Assembly: GCA_021018815.1 (NCBI GenBank)
Contig: JAITYX010000003.1
Span: 10,878,501 to 10,942,500 of the forward strand
Direction of reading: 5' to 3'
Origin: Talinum fruticosum
Taxonomy: Eukaryota > Streptophyta > Magnoliopsida > Caryophyllales > Talinaceae
Length of the DNA stretch: 64,000 bases
Of this stretch, positions 23,166-33,305 are shown piece by piece. The notes below the pieces were generated by a model. It was not told the DNA's origin. It saw nothing but the letters and a program-made list of their open reading frames with translations, and made no database searches. Numbering within the stretch: the stretch's first letter is position 1; the number at the start of each line of letters is the position of its first letter. Made by a program: the position numbers and the translations under genes.

Positions 23166-24000
23166 CCTGTCTCATCCGAGTCGAGCTTTATACTGCTCGC
23201 TCATAGGAGTAGATGCGTGCTTTGCATCTTGAAGCTTATATTTCTTCAGCAGTTCCTTGGTGTATTTTGATTGATGAACAAAGATTCCATTTTTGTCTTG
23301 TTTGATTTGCAATCCAAGGAAGAAGTTGAGTTCTCCCATCATACTCATTTGGAACTCTTGACTCATCAACTCGAAAATTCTCGGCACGTAAATTCATTAG
23401 TAGCACCGAAAATAATATCATCAACATATATTTGAACAATGAGAAAATCTTTCCCTTTGGTCTTTATGAATAAAGTCTTATCGATCCGACCTCTTTTAAA
23501 ATTATTTTGAACCAGGAAGTCGCTCAGTCTTTCATACCAAGCTCTAGGGGCTTGCTTAAGACCATAGAGAGCCTTTTGAAGTTTGAAAACATGATTTGGA
23601 AATTCTGAGTTTTCAAAACCAGGAGGTCTGCTCGACATAGACCTCTTCTTCAATAAAACCATTGAGAAAGGCACACTTAATATCCATTTGATATAATTTA
23701 ATATGCATGCAGGATGCAAATGCCAACAAGTATTCTAATGGCTTCAATTCTAGCTACTCGGGGCAAAGGTTTCCCCACAATCAATTCCTTCTTCTTGATT
23801 GTAACCTTGAGCTACAAGTCTAGCTTTGTTTCGACAACTATTCTACCCTCATCCAGCTTTGTTTTTGAAAACCCATTTGGTTCCTATAACTGGGTGGTCG
23901 AAGGTCGGTTGGTCGAGTCCGGACTTGGTTTCTTTCAAATTGATTCAGCTCTTCTTGCATGGCCTCTACCCATTCAGGTTCATTAAGAGCTTCTAGTGCA
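23166..24000 (-). pseudogene. Copia reverse transcriptase (A)
   Basis: Begins near A-M-Q-E-E-L (23962) and proceeds through the F-L-N-G-F-I-E-E-E-V-Y-V region (23670-23630), L-Y-G-L-K-Q-A-P-R-A-W-Y (23570-23535), the catalytic I-Y-V-D-D-I-I-F-G (23435-23409), and GELNFFLGLQIKQDKNGIFV (23340-23281). The YVDD box is intact. Short frame disturbances near 23650 and 23390 separate the open pieces. Confidence 0.88.
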
Positions 24001-24450
24001 TTTTTGGGTTCGAGTTAGTGAAATGAATGCAGTGAATGCACATAGATTATGAAGAGAAGAACGAGTTCTTACCCCACTGTTGATATCGAAATTATGTTTT
24101 CTTGGGGATGACTGGAAGTAAATTTGAACGCTTTACCAGTTCTTTGATTCACCAGGTTTGTGGGCTGAATAGCTTGATCTTCGAAGCTTGTTATGAGTGA
24201 TCGGCTCCATTGACTTGCTCGCTCCGAGCGACTTCTTGAGTTATTTCATTCTGAACTTCCTCGTTCGAGTGATCTCCTTCCGAGTCTTTGAAAGCTCATC
24301 TTCATCATCATCCTTTCGAGCTTCGGTTCGAGTATGAAGATTCACTTGGTTTTTCCTCTTCAAGCTCATCAAACACTACGTGGATACTTTCTTCCACTTT
24401 GTTAGTTCTCTTGTTGAAGATACGGTAAGCTTTGCTATGAGAAGAGTAAC
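24001..24450 (-). pseudogene. Integrase C-term/RT linker (A)
   Basis: A low-conservation linker between integrase and RT, rich in Glu, Gln and Ser on the minus strand. N-K-R-T-N-K-V-E-E-S-I-H-V-V-F-D-E near 24420-24370 is shared with D, E and F. Interrupted by frame changes. Confidence 0.65.
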
Positions 24451-25260
24451 CTAGAAAAATTCCTTCATCCGACCGAGCATCAAACTTGGTCGGATGATCC
24501 TTACCATTGTTGTGGACAAAACACTTACATCCAAAAGGTCCGAAATAGGAAATGTTTGGCTTCCTCCCTTTGTAGAGTTCATAAGGTGTTTTCTTCGGAA
24601 TGGGTCCGATGAGGCATCGATTGAGAGTGTAGTTGGTCTGTGTTTATCGCTTCGCCCTGAAATAGTAAGGCAAGTTGTGTTCAATCATCATCGTCCTTGC
24701 TATTTCTTCAAGGGTTCTGTTCTTTCTCTCAACTACTCCATTCTGTTGAGGAGTTCTGGGTGCTGAGAAGTTGTGAGAAATTCCATTCTTGTCACAAAAC
24801 TCGAGAATTTCGAGTAATCGAACTCCCTTCCATGGTCGGTTCGAATCTTTTGAATCTGAGTGCTGGGACTCCACTTGAATCTTTCTACAGAGCTTACTGA
24901 ATTCCTTGAAGGCTTCATTCTTATGCTTGAGAAAACACACCCAGGTAAATCTTGAAAAATCATCAATGATAACAAGTATGTAAGATTTACCTCCGAGACT
25001 CTTTACAGGAATTTCGCCACATAGATCCATATGCGTAATTCAAGCACGTTGGATGTGGAAACTGTCTTCAGAGATTTGAATGAAGATCCGACTTGTTTCC
25101 TCTCGGTGCATGCTTCACATACTTTATCCTTCTCAAACGTACGGTTAGGTAATCCTCTAACTAGATGATGAGATGCAAGCTTTTTGATAGTATGCATGCT
25201 AATATGACCTAATCTACGATGCCAAGTCCAAGAATCATCTTGAAGAGATGCTTTCAAACA
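24451..25260 (-). pseudogene. Copia integrase (A)
   Basis: GAG-pre-integrase zinc region W-H-R-R-L-G-H-I-S-M-H at 25230-25195 with C-E-A-C near 25110. The DDE core follows: first Asp in M-D-L-C-G-E-I (25030), second in R-T-D-H-G-R-E-F (24843-24820), and the Glu in P-Q-Q-N-G-V-V-E-R-K-N-R (24760-24720). All three acidic residues survive. Frames are broken near 25030, 24870 and 24660. It would insert cDNA. Confidence 0.87.
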
Positions 25261-25625
25261 GGATAAATTCTAACTTGGGTCGAAAGAAGGATGATGTAGG
25301 TATTACCCGATCTCTTACCCGAAAGTTTTATCTCTTTGGTGATCTCATCCGTGATGTAGCACTTGGATTGAGTGAATTTTACCTCTTGTCCTTTGTCACA
25401 AAGCTGGGAGATGCTAAGTAAGTTGTACTTTAGTCCTTTGACAAGGTAGACTGGGCTCACCAGACTCGTTTCCATTACCAATCTTCCCAATGCCCACTAT
25501 CTTGCCCTTCGTTGTCATCACCAAAGGTCACCTTTCCTCCTTTATATGACTCCAGCTCGAAAAGAGTCCTTGGTCACCTGTCATATGTCGTGAGCATCCA
25601 CCGTCCAGTACCAATGTCCTTTTGA
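25261..25625 (-). pseudogene. Copia aspartic protease (A), active site altered
   Basis: Retropepsin-like domain. The active-site triplet reads L-D-G-G-C-S-R-H-M (25610-25584), where F and E have L-D-S-G; the Ser codon AGT is GGT. Downstream is L-K-Y-N-L-L-S-I-S-Q-L-C-D-K-G (25435-25391), the conserved end of the copia protease region. It would cut the polyprotein; the D-x-G change probably weakens it. Confidence 0.8.
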
Positions 25626-27472
25626 TCTTTTCTGAGTGACCTGCAAAACAGAGATAATCTAACCCTTCTCACTTCATCTAACGAACCCAGTAATATTTCT
25701 TACCGTGGTCCTTTCTCGAGGAAGAAGGTGCTTTGGAACCCAGATTTGAATGACTTTGGGTTTAGTCCGATTCTGAGTCCTCTTCTTAGAGAACCGAGTC
25801 CGTGTCTCTTTCCTTTTAAAAACCTTTCCTTTTGAAACAGGAGAAAATGGTTTTCTTTTGTAGATAGGTCCGGGTTTAGTCCTCCTTTCATTTTTGTGAA
25901 TGGGACCATGCTCAGCCTTTTGAACTTAACAGCTTCGGAATCCTTTTGAACAATTCCGAGTAAGAATTAGATTCTTCCTCCTTGTTGAACCCAAGACCTT
26001 CTTTTCTAAAAGAGACACATTGTGAACCTAAGAGCATATCAAGGTTCTTCCGTCCTTGAGTAAATTTTAAAACCAGATCTTGAGACTCGGTAAACTTCGT
26101 TTCAGCTTGCTCATTTTCTTTTCGAGTAACTCAGACTCGGTCTCATTAGTTTGAGCACTTGTCTTGAGTTCTCCGAGTGTGAGTCTCAGCTTTTCCAATT
26201 CATTTTTTAAAGAAGTGCTCTTAGAGGTGATTGACTCAAGTTGTTCCTTGAAATGAGAAGAATCGAATTGGACTTTTCTTCCAAAGTAAAGATGTATTTA
26301 GCTAAATCAACTTTGGAGAATTTGAGGAAGTAGTTTATTACCTCTTGAGGATCGGTTTCCTCATTATCCGAGTTCAGTGTTCGAGTCCGACTCTTTTCGG
26401 CTTCGAGTCGGTGATTGCCATTAGACACTTTGAGTCATCTGAATCCTCGTCGTCTTCGGATGATTCCTCATCACTCCAAGTTGCCATCATGGCCTTTTTC
26501 TTCTTCCCTGTCCCTTCTTCGTTTTGGACAGTCCTTGACTATGTGGTCTTTGCCGCCACATTCAAAACATCCAGAATTCTTAGACAAAGATAACTTTGAG
26601 GGTGAAGAAAACTTACCTTTTCTGTCTTTCTTGTCCTTTTTGTAGAATTCTTCTTTTGGTCTTTTGTCCCATCTTTTGTGCTTCATCATTTTCTTGAAGC
26701 CTCTTGCAATGAGTGCCATGGGATCATCTTCCGAGTCGGAGGAGCTTGGACTTGCTTCTTTAGATTCTCGAGGCTTTAAGTGCGACGTTCCTTTTGGAAG
26801 TACCCTCAGCATCTTCTTCTTCCGGATGTATCTCATGAGTCGAAGCTTTCCAATGAGCTCGTCCGGTTTCAAGAGTGAGAGGTTCCGAGCTTCTTCTATG
26901 GCAGTCACCTTAGGACCCCATCGTCTCTTGGGTAGGCTTCGAGAATTTTTCGGCACATTTCTTCATGGGAGATCTTCTTTCCCGGAGATTTGAGATTGTT
27001 GGTGATCTCAGTGAAGCGTATGAACATCCGAGTAATGTTCTCTTCTCGGCTCCATTTTGAAAAGCTCATATTTGTGAAGATACTCGGCCGATCTTTGCTT
27101 GTCTCACCCGACTTGTACCTTCATAGGTGTTGACCAGAGTGTCCCACACCTCTTTAGCAGAGTCACGAGCAGAGACTCGATTATATTCTTCCGAGCTTAT
27201 GGCGCACATGAGGATGTTCATGGCTTTGAAGTTCTTTCGAACTTCTCGCTTCGCTGGCGTGAACTCAGCCTTTGTCTTTGGAAGGATTCTGAATTCATCT
27301 GTCTTTGTTGGAATGTAGTTTCCTTGTTGTATGATTTCCCAAACTTCTTCATCGTGATCCATAAGGAAACATTCCATGAGCTTCTTCCAAGTGACCGAAA
27401 TTTGAACCTTTGAATTTTGGTGGCCTCGTTCGAAGATCTACCTTCGTCGAACTCTCCGGTGTTCCGAGCCAT
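25626..27472 (-). pseudogene. Copia gag (A)
   Basis: The start at 27472 (MARNTGEFDEGRSS) is equivalent to F (MAQNNGEFDEERSS). Order: capsid N-terminus; E-E-V-W-E-I-I-Q-Q-G-N-Y-I-P (27350-27310); S-S-E-E-Y-N-R-V-S-A (27200-27170); K-R-R-W-G-P-K-V (26930); D-P-M-A-L-I-A-R-G-F-K-K (26725-26690); the CCHC knuckle CFECGGKDHIVKDC (26571-26530); then an acidic Ser-rich tract, a coiled-coil-like leucine/glutamate stretch (26300-26050) and a basic linker into pol. Several frameshifts occur. Gag packages RNA in the cytoplasm. Confidence 0.87.
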
Positions 27473-27518
27473 CCGATCTTTAAACCTTTGGACTCGTTAG
27501 ATCCTTTCTGAAAGGCTA

Positions 27519-27532
27519 GGCTCGATACCAAT
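27519..27532 (-). promoter_or_regulatory. Primer-binding site of copia A
   Basis: ATTGGTATCGAGCC immediately after the 5' LTR. It resembles the usual initiator-Met tRNA site TGGTATCAGAGCC with one base missing. The same variant is in B, H, E and F; D has TGGTATCAAAGCC. Confidence 0.8.
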
Positions 27533-29078
27533 TGAAGGTTTGCTCTGGGAGAGTCTCGAGTCACCCTAGAGGGGGTGAATAGGGTGATGGAAAAATCTTT
27601 GCGAAAACACACACTTTTGTGCGGAAAAGTGACCAAGACAGAATCCGAGTCTAAACACGGGGTCGAAAAGATTGGACTCGAAAGCAATGAATCGAAGAAG
27701 CAGGAGCACTAATGCCGTCTCGAGTCTAGAATGAACTCGGAAAGAGAACACATAAATTTTTACGTGGAAACCCTCCCGGGGCGTAAAACCACGGCCCGTG
27801 TCAATCCAGACACGAAGTCAAATCCACTATTTTGAGTCCACAAAATACCGTGAACTTGACGTAACCCGAGTTGCTCCCTTAGACAACTCTATACAGATTT
27901 TCCTAGACTCGAAGTTACCTTATCTCGATCTAGTACTTCCTAGCCGAGATAACCCTTACAGCTTAGGGACAACTAAGCCGAGTTAACCTTTACAGACTTA
28001 GTCAAGGGACCTTACAAAGAATGTAAGAAGTGTTTGTAACGAAGTACAAGACCTTACAACTCGTAAAGTAATGAATTACAGAGTGGGAGTTGTAAGTTGA
28101 AGATTGAGAGTAAAATACAATAACTTTGAACAAGTAAGTGTATAGACAATATGTTCCGCAACCCTCAAGTCTTGTGAAGTGGCTTCTTCTTATAGATAAG
28201 ACCAGGCAGAGTAGCCGTTATTTCCATCTCGCTGACCGAGAGTCCTCTCGTGACCGTTGAGAAAGGCTTTCCGAGTCACTCGTAAAGTATCCGTTGAAAT
28301 ATGAACGTTGGACAACGGTTTAACTCTCTTGGAAGTCCCAAAACCATCGGTTGTGTCTTGAAAACCGAGGTGAAAACCACCTGTTAGGCTTGGCGTTCCA
28401 GCTTTTCCGGATATTGAAGCGCATGACTTCCGACACAATCTTCCGAGACTAAAGCAGGGAAGGTGAAAAGCCATATCTCGCTGGTGATTTGACGTTCGAG
28501 CTTCGGCTACTTTTGTAGTTTTGAAAAGATATCCTCGATTGAATAACCTACAAAAGTAAAACAACTTTGGTTCTCAAAGTATAAAATACTTTGGTCCAAG
28601 GTTAGACACGGATAACAAAATAATCTTGAGAAATTACGCAATTGATTATCTCGAGTCGAAAGGAAATGGAATATTCTCGAGTCTAATATCCATGATACTC
28701 GTAATTCCATATGACTTAGTCTTAAGAAAAGAAACACGTTCTACAAAGAAATATCAAAGTGAGAAAGAACTTGATATAGACTAAGCATGAAATGAACTAT
28801 GAATGCCGACTATGCAAACGATAGAGTAAATAATCACAAGTCGATTCTCGAGTGAGAAAGGACTCGGAATAAAGAACAACTTTTCCGAGTCGCTAACCAA
28901 AAAACGATTAAAGAGATATGTGAAGGCCGAATCGCATAGGAAGGATACTATTTAATTCAAGTATGTTTCTAAGACACAGAGAATGCCTTGGAATCAAAAC
29001 TCTATATGAATGACATCGTTATACTCGATTCCTTTTGCATGACTCGTAAAGATATAGAGCAGATGTCTCGAGTCTTCA
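27533..29078 (-). repeat. 5' LTR of copia A (1546 bp)
   Basis: Complete, TGAAGACTCGAGACATC... (29078) to ...GCAAACCTTCA (27533) on the minus strand. Differences from the 3' LTR (18300-19839) are few and mostly fall in CCG/CGG-type triplets. Confidence 0.9.
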
Positions 29079-29716
29079 TGGACTATCCCTCTTTGAGGAG
29101 GTAAGGTGCCTTTTCTTCCATAATATAGCAGTCATTGAAAATCTCCAAACCAGGTACTAGGATGACTTTTTCCTTGATGTAGTAGGGCTCAGGAAAACCA
29201 TAATAAGAGAAGTTGTCTCTTTCTCGTAGAAACTGCCCATTTAGAGTATAGGGAAAGGGCTTGATAGAGCGAACTTTGTGTGGTTTAGTCCTCTTTGCTT
29301 GAATTTTCCACGTGGCATGAGTTATTTCCTTAGTAGTAGATTGATAGCCTAGTCCAAAGTTGTAGTTATTAGTAGGTTTAAAGGGTGGAAAAGTACGGTG
29401 GTGTGGTGCCCTTTGGCTCGCAACAAGACCTAGAAAATACCCTTTCTTCCTATGCATCAAATGGACGCTAAAGTTGCCATAAGGGTTAAAGTTAAAAATT
29501 GCTTCATCCCTTTCTAAGGTAGCAACGATTTTTAATCCATACAATTCCTCATCATTAGCATCATGCTCGATCTCAACTATAGATTCTTTAGAAGTGATAA
29601 TACCACGAAGATTATCCCCGTCGACAGTTATGACTTGACCTTTAATGATCGTCTTAACCTTCTAATGCAAGTGTAGAGGGCAATACTCGATGATCATGTA
29701 ACTAAGGGCATCTACT
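29079..29716 (-). pseudogene. G2 polyprotein part upstream of RT
   Basis: An open frame of 153 codons on the minus strand (29544-29083), ending ...I-M-E-E-K-A-P-Y-L-L-K-E-G directly at the copia A insertion. It contains G-L-G-Y-Q-S-T-T-K-E-I, like the G-L-G-Y-x-P-T segment that follows protease in Tat-type gypsy polyproteins, then an R-K-K-G-Y-F-L-G type stretch. 29545-29716 is a further degraded part with protease-like D-G-D-N-L-R-G-I. It looks like a host ORF at first sight, but the other half of the same gene is at 17801-18299. Confidence 0.65.
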
Positions 29717-30345
29717 AAGTAGCTTAGTGAAAATATTAGCTAACCGAAATTTCGTAGGAATGAATTCAAGTTCAATACCACCTTTCTCGAGTGGTCTCTT
29801 AGAAAATGATACCCGACCTCAATATGTTTTGTTTTTTAGTGTTGAACTAGATTCTTTGTAATCGTGATTGCACTCTAATTGTCACACTTGATTGGGATAG
29901 ATTTGAATGATAGCCCTATATCCTTTAAGTACTACTTGATCCACAAAATCGAGCGCAAGCAATCTCCAACCGCAATGTAATCAGCCTCGGCAGTTGATAG
30001 AGAAACAGAATTTTGTTTCATTGAGTACCAGGAGATGAATGATTAACCCGTAAATTGGCATGCTCCTTATGTGCTCATTCTATCAACTTTGTATCTAGCA
30101 TAATCAGCATATGAGTATCCAGTGAGAGTCGGTTATGAGTCTTTTGAAAACCATAGACCAAGATTCCGAGTCCCTACAAGATATCCGAAAATTCTCTTCA
30201 CCACGAGTGAGATGTGATTCTTTTGGATTAGCTTCGAATCATGCACAATGGCGTACACCGAGCATGATATCCGGTCTCACTGGATGTGAGATAATGTAGA
30301 GATCCAATCATACCTCTGTAGAGTTTCGATCTACAACTTTACCTT
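29717..30345 (-). pseudogene. Copia RNase H, partial (D)
   Basis: Minus strand. Fragments equivalent to the A RNase H include N-P-K-E-S-H-L near 30225, K-C-D-N near 29890 and I-E-V-G-Y-H-F near 29830. The terminal A-D-I-F-T-K-P-L block is cut at the G2 junction. Many stops. Confidence 0.75.
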
Positions 30346-31150
30346 TTTCGTATGAGTCCGGTTTCAAACTGCTACTCATAGGTGTTGCTGCATGCTTCAC
30401 ATTTTGTAGTTTGTACTTCGTCACAAGTTCCTTAGTATATTTGGATTAATGAACATAAATGTCATCCTTGTCTTGTTTGATTTGTAAACCAAGAAAGAAG
30501 TTGAGTTCTCCCATCATACTTATTTGGAACTCTTGTCTCATCAACTCGGAAAACTCTTGACATAGAGTTTCATTAATAGCTCCAAAAATAATATCATCAA
30601 CATAGATCCGAGCGATAAGAAAATCTTTCCCTAACATTTTTATAAAAAGAGTTTTGTCAATCTGACCTCTTTTGAAATCATTTTCAACAAAGAAATTGCT
30701 TAGTCTTTTATACCAAGCTCCGGCAGCTTGTTTAAGACCATATAAAGTATTTTGCAATTTGAAAACATGATTTGAAAATTTTGAGTTTTTAAATCTAGGG
30801 GTTGCTCAACACACACTTCTTCTTGAATGAAACCATTTAGAAAGGCACATTTCACATCCATTTGATACGAGCTTGATATTCATGATAGATGCAAATGCTA
30901 ACAAGATTCCGATTGCCTCAATCCTAGCAACAGTGTAAAAGTTTCCTCACAATCAATTCCTTCTTCTTCATTATAACCCTGGGCAACAAGTCTAGCCTTA
31001 TTTCTAACTAACAACCCTTCCTCATCCAGTTTGTTGTTGAAAATCCATTTGGTTCCTACAACCTGGGTGGTTAGATGGTCGTTTGGTCGAGCCCGGACTT
31101 GGTTTCTTTCAAATTGATTGATCTCTTCTTGGATAGCCTATACCCATTCA
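30346..31150 (-). pseudogene. Copia reverse transcriptase (D)
   Basis: Open core at 30757-30446 with L-Y-G-L-K-Q-A-A-G-A-W-Y, D-K-T-L-F-I-K, I-Y-V-D-D-I-I-F-G (catalytic, 30616-30590) and M-G-E-L-N-F-F-L-G-L-Q-I-K. Upstream [11 protein letters not shown] near 30860 is broken by frame changes. Otherwise as in A. Confidence 0.85.
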
Positions 31151-31553
31151 GGTTCATTTAGGGCTTCTAGTGCATTTTTAGGTTTAGTTAATGAAATGAA
31201 TGTAGAAAATGAACACAGATTATGCAAAGAAGATCGAGTTCTTACCCTACTGTTGATGTCCGAGAGTATGTTTTCGGTGGGTGGCTGGATGCATATTTGA
31301 CAGCTTTACCTGTCCTTTGGTTTACCAAGTTTGTTGGTTGAACAGGCTGATCTTCGGTTGGTTGATCTTGCTGAGTCTCATTGACTTGTTCTTTAGCATT
31401 CTGAGCCGGCTCTTGAGTTTGTTCAATCTGAGTCGAACATTCCGAGTTGCTCCATTCTAAGTTGCCTCACTAATTCTGTTATGACTCTTTCTAAGTTCAG
31501 CTTCAGCAAAGTCATCTCCATCTCTGTTAAGTCCGAGATCCGAGTATGTGGAC

Positions 31554-31925
31554 TCACTTATCCTCGCCAAGATTAATTTCATCAAAAACAATGTGGATAC
31601 TTTCTTCCACTTTGTTAGTTCTCTTGTTCAAAACATGATAAGCTTTGCTATGAGATGAGTAACCTAGAAATATACCTTCATCTAACTTAACATCAAACTT
31701 AGTCGGATGCTCCTTACCATTTTTGTGGACGAAGCACTTACACCCGAATGGTCCGAAATACGAGATGTTGGACTTCTTTCCTTTGTATAGCTTGTAGGGT
31801 GTTTTCTTTAAGATGGGTCCGATGAGGCATCTATTGAGTGTGTAATTTGTTGTGTTGATTGCCTCAACCCAGAAATAGTAAGGTAGATCATTTTCAATCA
31901 TCGTAGTCCTTCCTTCCCGAAGGAG
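31554..31925 (-). pseudogene. Integrase C-terminal part (D), fused to gag by deletion
   Basis: An open frame containing I-E-N-D-L-P-Y-Y-F-W, N-R-C-L-I-G-P-I-L-K-K-T-P-Y and G-C-K-C-F-V-H-K-N, i.e. the C-terminal part of copia integrase. It joins directly to the end of gag at about 31915 (G-S-Q-C-V-S then R-T-T-M-I-E), so protease and the integrase core are missing. 31151-31553 is the variable linker to RT. Confidence 0.8.
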
Positions 31926-33245
31926 ACACACTGAGAGCCTAATAGCATATCAAGGTTTTTCTCACCTTGAGTGAATTTCAAAACAAGCTCTTGAGACTCA
32001 TTGAGCTTTCTTTTCAGCTTGCTCATTCTCTGTTCTAAGTGACTCGGACATAGTCTCATTTACTTGAGTACTGGTCTTAAGTTCTTCCGGATTTTGTCTC
32101 AATTTTTCAAAGCATTGCTCTCATTAATAAGAGACTCAAGTTGTTCTTTGAACTGGAACGAGTCGAATTGGACTTTTCTTCCAAGGTGTAAATATATCGT
32201 GCTAGATCAACTTTTGAAAATTTAAGTATTCAACTACCTCATTAATATCCGAGTCCTCATTGTCGGACTCGGATTCAACTTCTAAATCAGTAAGTGCCAT
32301 AAGACACTTTGAGTCGTCCGAGTCATCTTCTTCAAATGAGTCATCATCGCTCTAGATAGCTATTATAGCCTTTTTATTTTTGTCCTTCATTCTCTTGGGA
32401 TAATCTCTAACTATGTGCTCCTTGCTGCTACATTCATAGCAACCAGAGTTCTTAGATAAAGATAACTTTGAAAGAGAAGAATATTTACCTTTTTTGTCCT
32501 TCTTATCTTTCTTGTAGAACTCATCCTTTGGCCTCTTTTCCCACTTCTTGTATTGCATTATTCTCTTGAAGCCGTGGGTTATGAGTGCCATAGGATCCTC
32601 TTCCGATTCTAAAGAGCTCAAATTTTCATGTCCGCTTTCTAAGGGTTTCGAGCACAATATTCTTTTTAGTATTGACCTCGGCATCCTCTTCCTCCGGATG
32701 AATCTCGTGAGTGAGTAGCTTGCCAATAAGCTTGCTCGGCCCTAGTTGAGAGAGGTTCTAAACTTCTTCAATGGCTGTTACTTTGCACCCCATCTCTTCT
32801 TTGGTAAACATCTCATAATCTCTCTGGACATTTCTTCATGAGAAATTTTTCTACACAGAGATTTGAGATTATTGTTAATCTCTGTGAACCGAACATACAT
32901 CTTAGTGATGCTTTCTTCCGGTTCCATCTTGAACAACTCATACTTACAAAGATATTGACTTATCTTTTCCTGATTCACTTGGCTTGTTCCTTCATAGGTG
33001 TTGATAACGAGTGTCCCACGCCTCTTTAGTTGTGTCACAGGCTGAGATACTATTGTATTCTTCAATACTAATGGCACACATCAATGTCTTCATAGCTTTG
33101 AAGTTCTTTCGAACTTATTAGTCTCTTCAATGGTGAACTTAGGTTTCGCTTTTGGCATAGTAGTTCCATTCTCCGTCTTTATTGGTATGAAATTGCCTGC
33201 TTGGATGATGTTCAAAACATCTTCTTCTCCATTGTTCTAAGCCAT
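31926..33245 (-). pseudogene. Copia gag (D)
   Basis: The start at 33245 is equivalent to the other copies. It includes I-N-T-Y-E-G-T-S-Q-V (33010-32980), the D-P-M-A-L-I-T-H-G-F-K-R block (32595-32560) and a zinc knuckle reading CYECSSKEHIVRDY (32445-32404), in which the last Cys of CCHC is Tyr (TGT to TAT). An acidic and coiled-coil-like tail follows. Frames are broken at several points. Confidence 0.83.
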
Positions 33246-33305
33246 CCGATCTTTAAACCTTTGGATGGTTAGATCCTCTTTGAAAGGCTAGGCTTTGATA
33301 CCAAT

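Larger units (their letters stand above)
18300..29078 (-). mobile_element. Full-length copia element A (10.8 kb)
   Basis: A complete Ty1/copia element on the minus strand: 5' LTR 27533-29078, primer site 27532-27519, gag, protease, integrase, RT, RNase H, additional env-position ORF, polypurine tract, 3' LTR 18300-19839. Flanks are TGGAT (18295-18299) and TGGAC (29079-29083), a target duplication with one mismatch. The two LTRs are nearly identical by eye, much closer than those of F, so A looks like the youngest full-length insertion. The extra ORF downstream of pol and LTRs over 1.5 kb point to the Sirevirus (Maximus/SIRE) group, by position rather than by search. Confidence 0.88.
8324..29716 (-). 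mobile_element. Tat-like gypsy element G2, disrupted
   Basis: A Ty3/gypsy element read right to left: coding region upstream of RT (29079-29716), RT, RNase H, integrase, an ORF on the opposite strand, 3' noncoding region with polypurine tract, and the first 52 bases of the 3' LTR. Copia A (18300-29078) and copia fragment H (9386-11118) are nested in it; copia B cut its 3' LTR. No 5' LTR or gag is present: G2 sequence stops at about 29716 against truncated copia D. Order RT-RNase H-integrase plus motifs such as DLNKASPKEDFPLPHID place it in Ty3/gypsy, and the extra ORF suggests the Tat lineage. Confidence 0.75.

Noticed and set aside
29083..29544. 153-codon intact minus-strand ORF as a possible host gene
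   Set aside because: Ends exactly at the copia A insertion and continues in gypsy polyprotein sequence on the other side; contains a gypsy-like GLGYQST segment.
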